The notes beneath the pieces are model-generated. The model was not told the origin of the DNA. It saw nothing but the letters and a program-made list of their open reading frames with translations, and did not search any database. Shown here piece by piece: positions 23,887 through 35,220 of a DNA stretch of 64,000 nt (its first letter is position 1; every line of letters starts with the position of its first letter). The DNA is from Misgurnus anguillicaudatus (lineage: Eukaryota; Chordata; Actinopteri; Cypriniformes; Cobitidae), in assembly GCF_027580225.2 (NCBI RefSeq), contig NC_073337.2, positions 14,490,001 to 14,554,000 on the forward strand, written 5' to 3'. The position numbers and the translations under genes were made by a program.

Positions 23887-24810
23887 AGGATTAGTCCATT
23901 TTCTTAAAAGAAAAATCCAGATAATTTACTCACCACCATGTCATCCAAAATGTTGATGTCTTTCTTTGTTCAGTCGAGAATAAATTATGTTTTTTGAAGA
24001 AAACATTGCAGAATTTTTCTAATTTTAATGGACTTTAATAGAACCCAACATTTAATACTTAACTCAACACTTAACAGTTTTTTTAACGGAGTTTCAAAGG
24101 ACTATAAACAATCCCAAACGAGGCATAAGGGTCTTATCTAGCGAAACGATTGTCATTTTTGATAAGAAAAATAACAAATATACACTTTTAAAGCACAACT
24201 TCTCGTCGTGTAGATCCGGTCGTGATGCGCCAGCTGACCCCACTACGTCACCGCAATACATCATCACGTCAAGAGGTCACAGAGGACGAACGCGAAACTC
24301 CGCCCCAGTGTTTACATGTGTTGAGAAAGAGGACCGTTCCTATGTTGTTGTATGTCAACTGATACTAATTAATATCTTTGTGGCTGTTTATTGTTTAAAA
24401 TCGTCCGCAAATGTGCGTTTTATATATGTAACACGTGACCTCCCTACGTCACTACGCATTTACGTTAGATCGCGCTTGACTGGACCTTGACGAAAAGTTG
24501 TGGTTTAAAAGTATATATTTTTTATTTTTCTTGTCAAAAATGACAATCGTTTCGCTAGATAAGACCCTTATGCCTCGTTTGGGATTGTTTATAGTCCTTT
24601 GAAACTCCGTTGAAAAAAACTGTTAAGTGTTGAATTAAGTATTAAATGTTGGGTTCTATTAAAGTCCATTAAAATTAGAAAAATTCTGCAATGTTTTCTT
24701 CAAAAAACATAATTTATTCTCGACTGAACAAAGAAAGACATCAACATTTTGGATGACATGGTGGTGAGTAAATTATCTGGATTTTTCTTTTAAGAAAATG
24801 GAATATTCCT
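23887..24810. mobile_element. TTAA-target foldback element, 924 bp with about 304-bp arms
   Basis: TTAA at 23883-23886 and 24811-24814 brackets the ends AGGATTAGTCCATTTTCTTA and its near complement. The arms 23887-24190 and 24507-24810 are almost exact reverse complements. The roughly 316-bp spacer is CpG-rich and contains several ACGTCA/TGACGT words but no transposase. The high arm identity suggests recent activity or arm-to-arm conversion. Confidence 0.9.
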
Positions 24811-24987
24811 TTAACGTCCTCTCCCGCTGATTGACGGGTGGGTGGGGTTTTTTGTCGGAAGTCCCCATAAAAAGAAGTGATATCTATAGCGTACCCCTGA
24901 AACGTCAGCTGGATCCGTATTCGAAAAAAAAACTTTCTGAAACTTGTACGAACCCTGGCGAAGTGCATTCGGCACAGAAATACTCTG

Positions 24988-25060
24988 TAAGGGGCTGATC
25001 ACACCAAAAGCGTTTATGGCAGTTGCAGGCGCCTTTCAAAGACATCCCTAAACTTTGTAT
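24988..25060. mobile_element. Harbinger-like MITE end, fragment
   Basis: AGGGGCTGATCACACCAAAAGCG resembles the tip at about 41716 (GGGGCTGGACACACCAAAAC). No right terminus is found before ordinary sequence resumes. Confidence 0.35.
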
Positions 25061-25064
25061 GTCA

Positions 25065-26890
25065 ATCAACAAATATCAGGTGTTATATATAAATGTTAGG
25101 ACCTGTTGGTAATGCATAAATCAACATTATTTTACTCTAATATAGATATAGATATTTCTAGTTGAATTGCAATTCATCAAATCACATATCTGATTTTACC
25201 TGTTCAAGCACAATTAAATGTCTAAACAACGGTTTAAAGTCTGTTTGCTTATGCATATATACATTTTATATAAACACTAGAAATTGCATTTCTGTTAAAT
25301 TTGTTGAAACGCATCAGTCAATCTTTATATGACAGTGGAATATGATAACAAACCTTAACCTTTATAATCTTTACAAAGACACACTGTGTGCTTTGGGAAT
25401 TGGGGAGATCCCAAATCTGATTCGCCTAATTGTGTCAAAATCCTGATGTCAACTGATGGAAGGAAGGATTGATGTGCAAATAACATCCCTTTGTAAAATA
25501 TTTGAACATTGAATTGAGGTAAAAAACACTTTGCATTATATTTCAATAATTTCTAGAAAACTGGGAAAATACAAAATAGAACAGATATTTCAGATATTTC
25601 TGAGCAAAGTTAGATATTAGTCCTATTGAAAGATCCAGGTAAGACCTCACAAATATGTGAATCAAATAAACACACACACTTAACCTCACAAACAAGCGTT
25701 AACAAAGACCATAATCCGGTTAAAACTGACAGATATAATTTATTTTCCACCACCGGCTAATAGTTTATGCCACGCTATCTCATGCGGTACGTCAAAATTC
25801 TTTCAGTTCGGGATTGTTTGAACAACAACGACGTGGTTATCCCTTTTTTTCTGAGCGGATGACTGCACAGTGACAGTGAATGGATGTATTTTTTCCCTAT
25901 TTTTCTGCCGGATTTCTTTTAAACAAACATGTGAAGGTCTTTGTGTCAGTCTGTCTGTATTTTGCCGTTTCAAAACCCTGTCTTCTGAGCCGCCCGAGTT
26001 AATAATCACCTTGACTTCCATCAAGCTTTAACATGAAACAATACATGCGCGTTGCCTTGAACCACACTTCAATGAGCTTAAAGCCATACGGCCTCCCCAG
26101 CACCCAAACGCATACTTTTATGCAAATGCTGTGTCTTTGTACTCGCGAATATGAAAGATGTTATTAAATCTTATTTTGCATTATTCTGGTTTGAGGGATA
26201 AATCTATCAAAGGAGCTTCACATTCAGTAAGTTATGTATATTTTTTGTTGTTTTTATTTATTTGAACGTTTTTTAATTAAACGCTGTTGTCAGTAGATGA
26301 TGGGTTGGGAGAGTTGTGGGCTTCTGATGCAGAGACGGGAAGGGTTGTGAAGTGTTTAAATACCCTCAGTGAGTGGCTGTTGGAAGGTAAACTGAAGTTT
26401 GGGTAAAGCGAATTGGTGCTACTTTTAATTGGTGCTACTTTTTTAGCCCACAGATGAGATTTCGACCCCTGTCATGACAGCCAAAATTGCATCCTGTGTG
26501 TGTTTGTGTGTCCACATTTCATGGGCTGCATTTTAGGGCATGTATTCCTGTTGTTACCATGTGCAGCCTGCTATGATGTCGTTTTATAATTGAGTTAAAT
26601 TTTAAATCTACTGTCTAGTAACACATATTGATTATAAACTATGACTTTTGCCTCAATAAACTCTATTTTACATCTGATTAATAGCTAATAAGGTAGTTGC
26701 TATAGTGGTTAGGTTTAGGTATGAGGTTGGATTAAGGAATGTAAATTATAAGCGTATATGCAAGCTAATAAGCAACTAAACATGAAAATTGGTCCCTGTA
26801 CTAAAGTGTTACCATTTTTACAAAAATAAATTTGGGTAAAACTGGAAAATCCCAAATGCCCATGGTACTACACTTAAAAAGTTTTATTTA
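25065..26890. other. Gene-free stretch
   Basis: About 1.8 kb of AT-rich DNA without inverted repeats or microsatellites. Frames of 60 to 73 codons have no recognisable domain. Positions 26050-26180 are less AT-rich and may be unique regulatory DNA. Confidence 0.4.
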
Positions 26891-26897
26891 ATATTAA

Positions 26898-27332
26898 CTC
26901 TTTCCCCGCCAGCGTTTTTAAAAAAAGTTGCCAGCCAGCGCCAGCGTTTTTCATGATTTTCACAAAAGTTTAATGCCTTCCAGAAAATGTTCTTCTTTAA
27001 ATATATAAACATACAATAAATCAACTGAAAGAACAGACCCTGTGCTTTCAAAAAAAAAAGTTTCATCCTACCTTCAGTAGTTCTTTTGTAATCAGCTTTT
27101 GAATATGGGTAGGTTTCTGCAAAAACACCACATTTTGAGCAAAAAGCAGAGATAATTTCATTTTTGTGACTGACTTTTCATAGAGATCCCATTCAGAGCG
27201 ATCTTTAAAACAGACACGGACATGCAGCTGCTTGCCATGGGGCAATACTTCCGGGTTTAAAAAGTTGCGGAAAGACGGAAATACTCGTTTTCTCTTGATT
27301 GACGAGATATCTCGTCAATGGCGGCGAAAGAG
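26898..27332. mobile_element. TTAA-flanked DNA element, 435 bp
   Basis: The ends CTCTTTCCCCGCCAGCG and ...TGGCGGCGAAAGAG are flanked by TTAA at 26894-26897 and 27333-27336. A perfect 22-bp palindrome centred on GAGATATCTC lies at 27298-27319 near the right end. Two short reverse frames are not supported as genes. Confidence 0.75.
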
Positions 27333-27381
27333 TTAATAACAACACTTTAAAAATGTCTGGGTTATTTTTGTTTCATGTTGG

Positions 27382-27827
27382 CAGTGGCAGCCGGTGACTT
27401 CATATTTCAAGGGCACACGATGCGAAGTTGGTCACAACATGTATGTAGTTCGTCATGTATGTGGTGGGTCATTTCATAATATATGGGTTTGGCACGTCAT
27501 GTGAACATATGTGCATCACGTGTCTTGTCAAAATAAGTGCCTGCTGCATATGCGTCTAAAGGGTTTATGATAAAAGAGACGCTCGCGTTTGCCTGATACT
27601 CCCATAATCTCATGTGTAATCAGAGCTTACTGTTAAGGGAGTGTCTTGCATGTATTTTGTGATCGTGAGCGTCTCTTTTATCATGAACAGTTTCGACGCG
27701 TGTGCAGCAGGCACTTATTTTGACAAGAGGCATAATGCACATGGTGCACATGACGCAACAAACATATTTTGAAAACACGAGCAACAAACATGACACTCCG
27801 AACACATATTTTGAAGAGCCGCCACTG
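27382..27827. mobile_element. hAT element, 446 bp, inside MITE copy B
   Basis: The tips CAGTGGCAGCCGGTGACTTC and ...GAAGAGCCGCCACTG are inverted. Flanks CATGTTGG (27374-27381) and CATGCTGG (27828-27835) match at 7 of 8. An internal palindrome pairs TGTCAAAATAAGTGCCTGCT (about 27525) with its complement (about 27703). It is non-coding. Confidence 0.85.
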
Positions 27828-28004
27828 CATGCTGGGTAAATATTGGACAGAACACACCCAAGGGTTAACATTGACCCAATGCTGGGTTGGTTTAACCCAG
27901 CTGCTGGGTTATCATAACCCATGGTTGCATAACAACAACCCAACATTGGATAATTTTAAACCTAGCATGTGTTTTGTCCAATATTTTCCCAACATTTGTC
28001 AAAA

Positions 28005-28897
28005 CAACATGATCTCTCATGGAATAGTCCGTGGTAAAGTCATGGAATATTTTGCTCATTTATCCGTGTCATTGTCACGGATCTCCGCATTTTTCTGTGC
28101 CCTTACCACAGACTTTCTTTTCAGTGTCAGTTTCACATATTGGTTACTCAGGTGTTTTTCCTATTTTTAAACTAGGAAAGGGCTGTCACAATGATTATAT
28201 AATCTTTGATTGTTTGACCTCGTCACAATGATTTCAGATCACCGCAATGATTGCACATCTCTTTAAAAAACACATGGGGAAGCTGCAGCGCCTGTATAAA
28301 CAGGCAAGACACTTTATTGTGTTTTTAGACACTTTATTGTTTATTTTTATGAAGAATTTTCAGTTTTTGAAATATATTTGTGTGAAAATTATTTCATGAA
28401 CAAACGAAAAAAATGTATGAGAATTAAATGTCAAAGCTATAAAAAAGACAATGAATCACCATAATCGTCCTAAAACATGCAATCAATCGTCATAATCATC
28501 AAGATTTATTAGACAATTAACCGCCAGACAAATTTCATAACCGTGACAGCCCTATTTTAAACCGTTTTTGCGTGGGTTTAGGGTTAGATTTGGGTTTTAC
28601 TATTGGTTTATAAAAAAGAAATCCGTATTTTTAAACATTTGTCGCCTAAAGTTAGGGTTTGAGTTGGGTTTGGGTAAGGATGTCATTTTATGTTACAAAA
28701 AGTCGTTCTAACCCCAAACCCACGCGAAAATGGTAAGAAAATTTGGAAAAACAATTGAGTAACCAATACGTGAAACTGACACGGAAAAGAAAGTCCGTGG
28801 TACATACACAGAAAAATACGAAGATCTCTGACAATGACAAGGATAAATCAGCAAAATATTCAGCGACTATAATATGGAAATTCGTGAGATCAGGTTG
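28005..28897. mobile_element. Foldback element, TTAGGG-core family, copy 1
   Basis: The outer tip (CAACATGATCTC / GAGATCAGGTTG) and 7-bp flanks GTCAAAA (27998-28004 and 28898-28904) define the element. The arms are inverted over about 150-200 bp (AATATTTTGCTCATTTATCC versus its complement at about 28845). The core has TTTAGGGTTAGATTTGGG and AGTTAGGGTTTGAGTTGGG. Siblings are at 43516-43901 and 49837-51007. It is interrupted by an hAT at 28173-28554. Confidence 0.8.
28173..28554. mobile_element. Non-autonomous hAT element (copy 2 of the 6660 family)
   Basis: The ends TAGGAAAGGGCTGTCACAAT and ACCGTGACAGCCCTA are flanked by a perfect 8-bp duplication, TTTTAAAC, at 28165-28172 and 28555-28562. 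The sequence aligns over its length with 6660-7106, with an internal deletion. It lies inside the foldback element and is therefore among the youngest insertions in the nest. Confidence 0.92.
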
Positions 28898-28929
28898 GTC
28901 AAAAATAACCCAGACATTTTTAGAATGAA

Positions 28930-30580
28930 ACAATTTGATCCAGTGTGTCTTTAATAGAGATGCATATATACCGTATGTCCATCATTGATCCTACCACTTA
29001 AATTAACATGAACATTTATTTATTTAGCAAACTTTTATCCAATGCGACTTAAAAATGAGTGCATTTAACATTTTATCAAATTAAGTGATATCAAATGATG
29101 TCTTTGAATCTAAATCCCTAACCTTTTTTAATTAGCCTTTCCTATTAAAATAATAGAAAATAGATGAATATCTTTTAGGGACACTACACACCTACCAAAG
29201 TCATCCAGATCACCTTTCCACTCCGAACTCTTGTAAATTCGTAAGAATTTTTTGATGTGGCTAATTCGTATTAACTTTTTTACAGTGTGAATAATATAAT
29301 GTGTGAAACAACGAGTGATTGTAGCGAAAGCAGGCCGTACTAAAACACACCAACGAGATGATTCAAAACAGCCACTTCTTAAAATACTTACGAATTGCTT
29401 TTGAGATTGTGTTCCAATCTCCTAGTGTCCTACAACTGAACTGAGTGAGCTGAACGCATTTTAGCGCATTTCAATGGCTTAAGTCTCTATTGTCTGTTGC
29501 TTCAGGTTTAGTTAAGTGAGTTCGTAGTGTTTAAGAGGGGACCTTGTCAATCAAAGCTTAGTCTGAAAGTGACACAATCTTCTGACGCAACCGCTGAAAG
29601 CAGCCGCACGAGGAGGGTCTGACGCTTTCAATTAAAACGTCCATCATGGATAACCACACACACACACGCGCACGCACACACGCATACACCCGCTCTGTTC
29701 TCTAAGTGTGGCCTTGGCACTTACAAAGAGCTTACAAATCCTGCTTTTGCCTGCAGGCACACAAGCTCAATGCTACACGAGTACTTTATTCTCTATCTCT
29801 GTTTCTTTCTATTGTTGGGCATGCACAACGTGCACTTTACAGGTTCACATACAGTTTATGTTGTTCTGTTAACATATTTAACACATTAACAAAAGCTATG
29901 TTATAGCTGAAATTATTGAATGACAATAATAAGTGGATACATGGAGTAAATTGTCTTCATGGTTTTGACTACACTAGATATTTGTTTTGTTTGTTTTATT
30001 CATGCAACTATTGAGGACCCTGCTCAATCGTTTCGTATTATTTCTCATCACATTCTGTAAACCATCAACACAACCGAACGTTGTAAACATCTGAAAAGAT
30101 GTATTTGAAAAGAAACAGGTTTTCATTTCTTAAACCCTAATGCAACATCAGGACTATAGAGAATTAAGTGATTGACATATTAACAACAGTCCTGATTTTA
30201 TTTCTGGAAGAGCAACTTTAAATTCTAAGCAAGTATTGTTATTGTATATTTAGTTTATTAAAAACACATCGAATCATACTGGATTGGAGCAAAGAATAGG
30301 ACTAAACGAAGCTTCATCTTTAAAATGCAAACTGCATGTATACGCATTCAAGTAAAATGAATTTACTTAGCATTGCATTGTAATTTTCATCCAGTAACAA
30401 CATACTTAAGGCTGTGTGCTAAAATGTTTAAGAGTATTGTTTGTTTAAGGATTAACGTGGATCCATCAATCTCAGTACAGACGACACGTTAAACCAGGTG
30501 GCTGAATGTTGTTGTATGAATGTTTTGAACACAGACAGTAAATGAAATGAACACCATCTTGTACACAAAAGCAAAACGAG
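28930..30580. other. Gene-free stretch with one short fish repeat
   Basis: 29011-29060 (TTTAGCAAACTTTTATCCAA...) is a copy of a widespread fish repeat word also seen at 46452-46520. A short CA-rich run occurs at about 29657-29690. 29560-29650 looks unique and balanced. No gene is supported. Confidence 0.45.
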
Positions 30581-30589
30581 GACATTCCA

Positions 30590-30800
30590 TTCTTCTCCGC
30601 GCATTCGACCAGACGGCTGTGGCGTAAGGGAGGGGGTGCGAGGGCGCCAGACATACCTGTCAATGCAAGGTTGTATCAGGTTCACAGAAATTCAGGTAGC
30701 TGCAGAAGAGTGGGTGGAGGGGTGAAAGGTCAGGGCAAACCCTCTCAACAGGAGGCCGGAGAGGTGAGCAGCCCCTCGTTTCTCACGACAGTATGGGATT
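30590..30800. other. GC-richer unique segment
   Basis: It contains GGGAGGGGGTGCGAGGGCGCC, AGGTCAGGGCA and GGAGAGGTGAGCAG. Two overlapping reverse frames (30452-30685) have no recognisable domain. Possibly regulatory; nothing decisive. Confidence 0.25.
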
Positions 30801-30842
30801 TTTAAATTTGTGCCTCGTGTTCATAGCTCATGTGTTTCATTA

Positions 30843-30960
30843 TAGACGGTTTTATCGGACGCACACATGTTGTCACGTTGTTTAATGGTTTTGCTAGTGG
30901 CTAAACCAAACTCTGCCACAAATACCTTGTCGATATAAACAAATGTTTTGGTTTCCTAAA
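30843..30960. mobile_element. 299-bp MITE family, 5' fragment
   Basis: TAGACGGTTTTATCGGACGC up to GTTTTGGTTTCCTAAAG matches the first 120 bp of 6302-6600, preceded by TA. The remainder is deleted. Confidence 0.75.
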
Positions 30961-31261
30961 GATAAAGGGAACGGCGATCACGGATCACCACTATGAAGGG
31001 ACGTTTGGCAGCCAATGTGTACTTAACATTGTATACATTCATTTTAAATTCATTATTTTTGATACGCTTAAGCTATGATTTGTACCAAAGTAATCCACTT
31101 GTGTTTATTTAGCTTGTTATCAGAAATAAACTTTGTGCATCTCTCAATCTAATACGTGAATATTTTAAAGCGCACTTAAAAGCAAGGTTATTTTGTGTAT
31201 TTGCCGTATTACAATGTTTTCACGTGGTTTGTGGTTCAAAAAACACTTTATTTTCCACATA

Positions 31262-32452
31262 CGGTAGGGGAGAACCGGGGCAAAAGTAACGTGGGATGAA
31301 AGTAACAAAGGGATTTTCTCCGAGCCCTGATAACATTTACATCCCAGACTATGACAGCATCTTAAACACACACACCCTTGACAGACATGACAAATATTGC
31401 GTTATTTGCTCATCGTTTTCTGCGTGTATATCCAGAAAGGTGTTTTTTCAACCATAAGTAAATTCCTAAAGCGGTCATTTTTTTCTTATAAAGCGTTGTG
31501 TTTTTCGTTTCATGTGTTACAATGCTGATCAATCTACAGGTTATTTAGTGACCTAAGACATCCTGAAGTTTGACTTCTCAGAGTTTTTCAAAATAAAAGT
31601 AAATCGTGTCTAAATGTGAGGAGATCCTGTTGGGACGAAAGTAACACTTGTTACCTTTGTCTCGCTGCTAATGCTATTATATTTGTTGAAAATTTATATT
31701 ATTCTAATTTGATTTCATTTCATTTTCATAGTGTTCAAACTGTTAAAAAATATTTCATTCTCAACTATTTAAGTTTGTACTGTTGGTTGCTTTTGAAACA
31801 TTTGATAAAACTGAACTGACATTTCAAATGTAATTTCATTATTTTTTACAAAGAAAAATTACAAAATATGTTTGCAGTTACATATTAACAAGGTGATAGT
31901 CATGTATATTTACTAAAAACAAGTGTAACACAATCTATCTTGTTTTGTTGTGTTACTTTTGTTCCTTCAGGGGGGGTTGAAAGTAACAATTCACTACGTA
32001 AGGAATAATTGACGATGGGCCATTGAATTATAAGAAAATAATGCACACCAAGGTGGTAATGCGGCACGACGCAAAGCGGAGTGCCGTTACACCGCAGGTG
32101 TGCATTATTTTCAAATAATTCAATGGCCCATCGTCAATTATTCCGCTTATACCACGGTTACCACAAACATTGCTCTGGTGCCTACTTTTAAAACATTTGA
32201 AAAGTTAGGTGTGCGGTTTACAGAAAAATAATCAACACCCATAGAACATTTCTCAGCCAATCAGAATGCAGCATTCAACAGACCAGTTGTATAATTATGT
32301 TTAAAGTGAAATTACAAAATTTACAAAATAGTTTTTTTTAGACCACACTTGAGTTATTGACCACAGCAAAAATATATCTCTGTCTATAACATTATCTTTT
32401 AAAATTAAGTTTTTCTGAAAAATGGTACATTCGCCCCCGCTCTCCCCTACTG
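31262..32452. mobile_element. TA-flanked DNA element, 1191 bp, ends CRGTAGGGGAGA
   Basis: The tips CGGTAGGGGAGAACCGGGG and CCCCCGCTCTCCCCTACTG are inverted and flanked by TA at 31260-31261 and 32453-32454. The interior repeats words such as GGGACGAAAGTAACA and GAAAGTAACA near both ends, a subterminal pattern I know from a fish DNA transposon family. No full transposase frame is present. A further palindrome (32002-32144) lies inside. Confidence 0.78.
32002..32144. repeat. Near-perfect palindrome, 48-bp arms
   Basis: 32002-32049 (GGAATAATTGACGATGGGCC... ) is the reverse complement of 32097-32144 with few mismatches. The spacer contains GCGGCACGACGCAAAGCGG. It is followed by TTATACCACGG (32147), and GACCAGTTGTATAAT near 32280-32294 could be the other tip. 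Related text at 48190-48252 ends CCCGTGGTATAA. Confidence 0.8.
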
Positions 32453-32529
32453 TACATTGTTGTTGCTCTTCTACGCCCTGCCGCCCTGAAATGCGTTGAT
32501 TTTGTAAAAAGCTCATCGTTCTGAAAACT

Positions 32530-33650
32530 ATAATACAGAATGTATTCGATGTGTCCCTATATAATAAACACCTGATTCAATTCATCTGCCCTCTCCCTTG
32601 ATGTCACATTACCACAATAATTATTTGAAAGCATACAGAGTCCTCTTCTCTCGAATCGCTCTCGCAGTACTGTGATGTCACGCCGAACTGTGCGTGCACA
32701 AAGTTAAAGTCTCTTGATCACCCCGTTACATTTTAACTGATTTTCTTTTTTCTTCATTTTCTCATTTCTTTATTTACACGAAGATTGTCCGCACACTGAA
32801 AACATGCAAAGAGACCAAAGAGGGCTATCAAAATGTTTCCTTTTTTATTTTTTTAAATGAACGAAATGAAAAAAAAGCAAAGGATTTTAAAACGTCCATA
32901 GCATACATTTATACTGTAAGCTATGAAACTCGGGTTGAACCCCCTTCAGAACTAGTTTAACCCTTGTGGGTTGTTCAAATTCTCTACCCTTTCGGGTTGT
33001 TTGTGGATGAAAACAGCTACTAAATTAAACGGCTGTGAATTTTTTTTTTTTCAAATTTCTTTGCATAAATGTGTTAATCAACCTCACTGTACTGTACTGA
33101 TCAAAACTACCAAATGTTTACAAAAATTCCATGATTTTAACTTTTGAATTGCCAAGTTCATGGGTGGCGTCACTGATTTGAGGGAAAACACACACACACA
33201 CAAAATGACTGATTTTCAATATATGAAAGATTGGTAAAAACATTGGCTTTGATACATTTTTTGTTTTTGTGCAGCATCAGATTTAATTTTTTTCTGTATA
33301 AACATTTTTGGATACAGGTTTTAAACACAAATATATGCACCATTATGACCCTCAATGATCTGATCTTGACATTTACTATAAATGTGATGTTTCCAGAGGT
33401 GTGACAGTAGGCCTGCACCAGCCTTTGTGTTATTCAATATAGATCAATATAAAATATCTCTCTCTCGCTCCTTTTGTCCTCCTGTTCTGTGTTTATACTC
33501 CCATAATTTAGGTGGGTTTGTTTTAGAAAGTGCAAAACTAAATCAACACACTTTCTTTTCTATTATTGTTTAGTTAAACAAGGATTTACAACCCTGCGTT
33601 AAAGAAAGATTACAGCACTGCGTTATAATCGTAGCATATGTGTGTGTTGT
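32530..33650. other. Gene-free stretch
   Basis: AT-rich. 32925-33005 has degenerate GGGTTGAACCC/GGGTTGTT words related to the TA-MITE family. A short CA run at 33189-33202. No gene is supported. Confidence 0.45.
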
Positions 33651-33654
33651 AATG

Positions 33655-33960
33655 TTTGTCTGTTGAACTTTAGCAGCGAGAGGTCAGGACTCTGGAGATT
33701 TTATCAGCAGGTGCTGACAGCACTGAATCTTGGGTAATGTGTGCTGCGCGTGGAGGATGTGACATCACCGCTACCCCTCACTTTATCTCGCAAAGTTAAT
33801 CACTTTGGGAACATTCCAGGAATAACAAGTTCACCTGCACGTGTGTGCGTGGGACTGTATCACTGCCTGCAGGTCTATTTAACTGTCACTCTGGAGGATG
33901 TTGCACAGTACTTGTGCCCTGTATGTGTGCGTCTGTTGAATGGGTAATACTTTTACGGTG
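33655..33960. other. Unique segment, candidate conserved non-coding element
   Basis: It contains a TEAD-like ACATTCCAGGAAT (about 33812) and the E-box CACCTGCACGTG (about 33832), with balanced composition and no repeats. A 68-codon frame (33741-33947) has no recognisable domain or splice context. Confidence 0.3.
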
Positions 33961-34214
33961 ATTTTGTACCAGAAGATTGCTTTATCTAATAAACAACCTC
34001 ATTTTAAGGATTTCCTTTTTTGGTAAAACAAACCTATACAGTAAATAAATTGATCACCTACTTTATAGGCTATTAGGAATTTGGTAATGTATCGTATTTA
34101 TTTGTAGCTTCACATACATTTGAAGTCTATATTATGACCTTGTTTAGATGTTGATGCACAAACTTACCACCAAAATCAGTATTATATTAGGTCAGTATTT
34201 AGAGTAAATTCTTA

Positions 34215-34800
34215 ATTTTACGCAAAATCCAATATACGCCGTGTTATTCTGTCATCTTTTCTCCCATTTTTTCCCAAAATACGATAAACACCAGTCACTT
34301 TCTCTGCAGAATGCAATAAATCCGCTTAACCAATCACAGCGCACCATTCCATGCATTGTAAACAACAATGGAAGCGCGTTGAATACAGACACACAGAATC
34401 CTAGTTTTCTTCATCTACTTTGTACTTCGTGATCAACAAACAAACAAAAACAAAATAATAATTTTGATGGCATTGATAAACCTGTGGTGGTTTTCTGTGA
34501 CGGGGAAGAAAAGTAAGCCATCAAAATCTAATTACGCGAGAGGCACTCGGGAGACGGAAAAATTTCGGCTGTTGCTTGTTCTCACACGACAGCATCAAGC
34601 TTTTGTCATGCTAACACATTGACCCCAGGTGATCTTATAAAAAACTTTCCATTATTTTACTCGAAGTCAACGAAAATCAAGTAGGACCAAAACATTTTAG
34701 AGCTGATCGCTGTTAAAAAATTTCAGCGACGATGTCCCAAGGATGACAGCAGCAATAACAGTGTTCTTAATATGACAAAGTGTTTTGATTAATGCCATTA
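34215..34800. repeat. Dispersed DNA repeat, boundaries uncertain
   Basis: The segment (AACCAATCACAGCGCACC at about 34329, GAGGCACTCGGGAGACGG at about 34540) matches a cyprinid repeat I recall. I found no terminal inverted repeats, so limits and class are unknown. Confidence 0.4.
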
Positions 34801-35084
34801 ATTTTTATTTTTAAATCAGTGTATATCACTAGTCAACTAAATGAATATAACATGGCAAAGATGAATGAACATTTATATATTGATTCAATAAATTTATAGC
34901 ATTTTGAGAAAAAAAGCTTTTTGTGGAAAAATAATCAGTTTTTATAATAAATCTTTGTAAATCATGTTATTATAACCTAAAGAATCTATGTGAAAGTTTG
35001 TAACAGTAAATAGTGGTTTTCATTGTCACTACAGAAAACACATTCCCAAAATGGATTTATTGCGTTTGGGAATCAAACTCTTCA

Positions 35085-35195
35085 TTTGTAGCAATAGCCA
35101 ACAATACATTGTATAGGTCAAAATGGTCGGTTTTTCTTTTATGCCAAAAAAACATTAGGATATTACTAATTACTACCGATTTTTCACTGTCTTGG
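35085..35195. mobile_element. Internal fragment of the 12622 MITE family
   Basis: CATTGTATAGGTCAAAATGG and TTTTATGCCAAAAAAACATT are internal words of the family whose terminus is at 12622. The termini are missing. Confidence 0.5.
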
Positions 35196-35220
35196 TTTTA
35201 GTCCATGGTCACATACAATT

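Larger units (their letters stand above)
27343..28927. mobile_element. TA-type palindromic MITE, copy B, split by three later insertions
   Basis: The left tip CACTTTAAAAATGTCTGGG and right tip CCCAGACATTTTTAGAATG match copies A and C, but the element spans 1.6 kb instead of about 240 bp. Aligning with copy C accounts for all of the excess: an hAT at 27382-27827, and a foldback at 28005-28897 that itself contains an hAT at 28173-28554. The immediate flanks are AA rather than TA, perhaps mutated. Confidence 0.8.
31168..32525. repeat. Dispersed repeat (1249 family) split by a 1.2-kb element
   Basis: 31168-31261 and 32453-32525 together align with about 1245-1420. The shared words GGTTCAAAAAACAC and TTTTCCACA end on the left side, and TACATT...TTG.GCTC resumes on the right. 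The sibling shows that 31262-32452 is an insertion. Confidence 0.7.
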
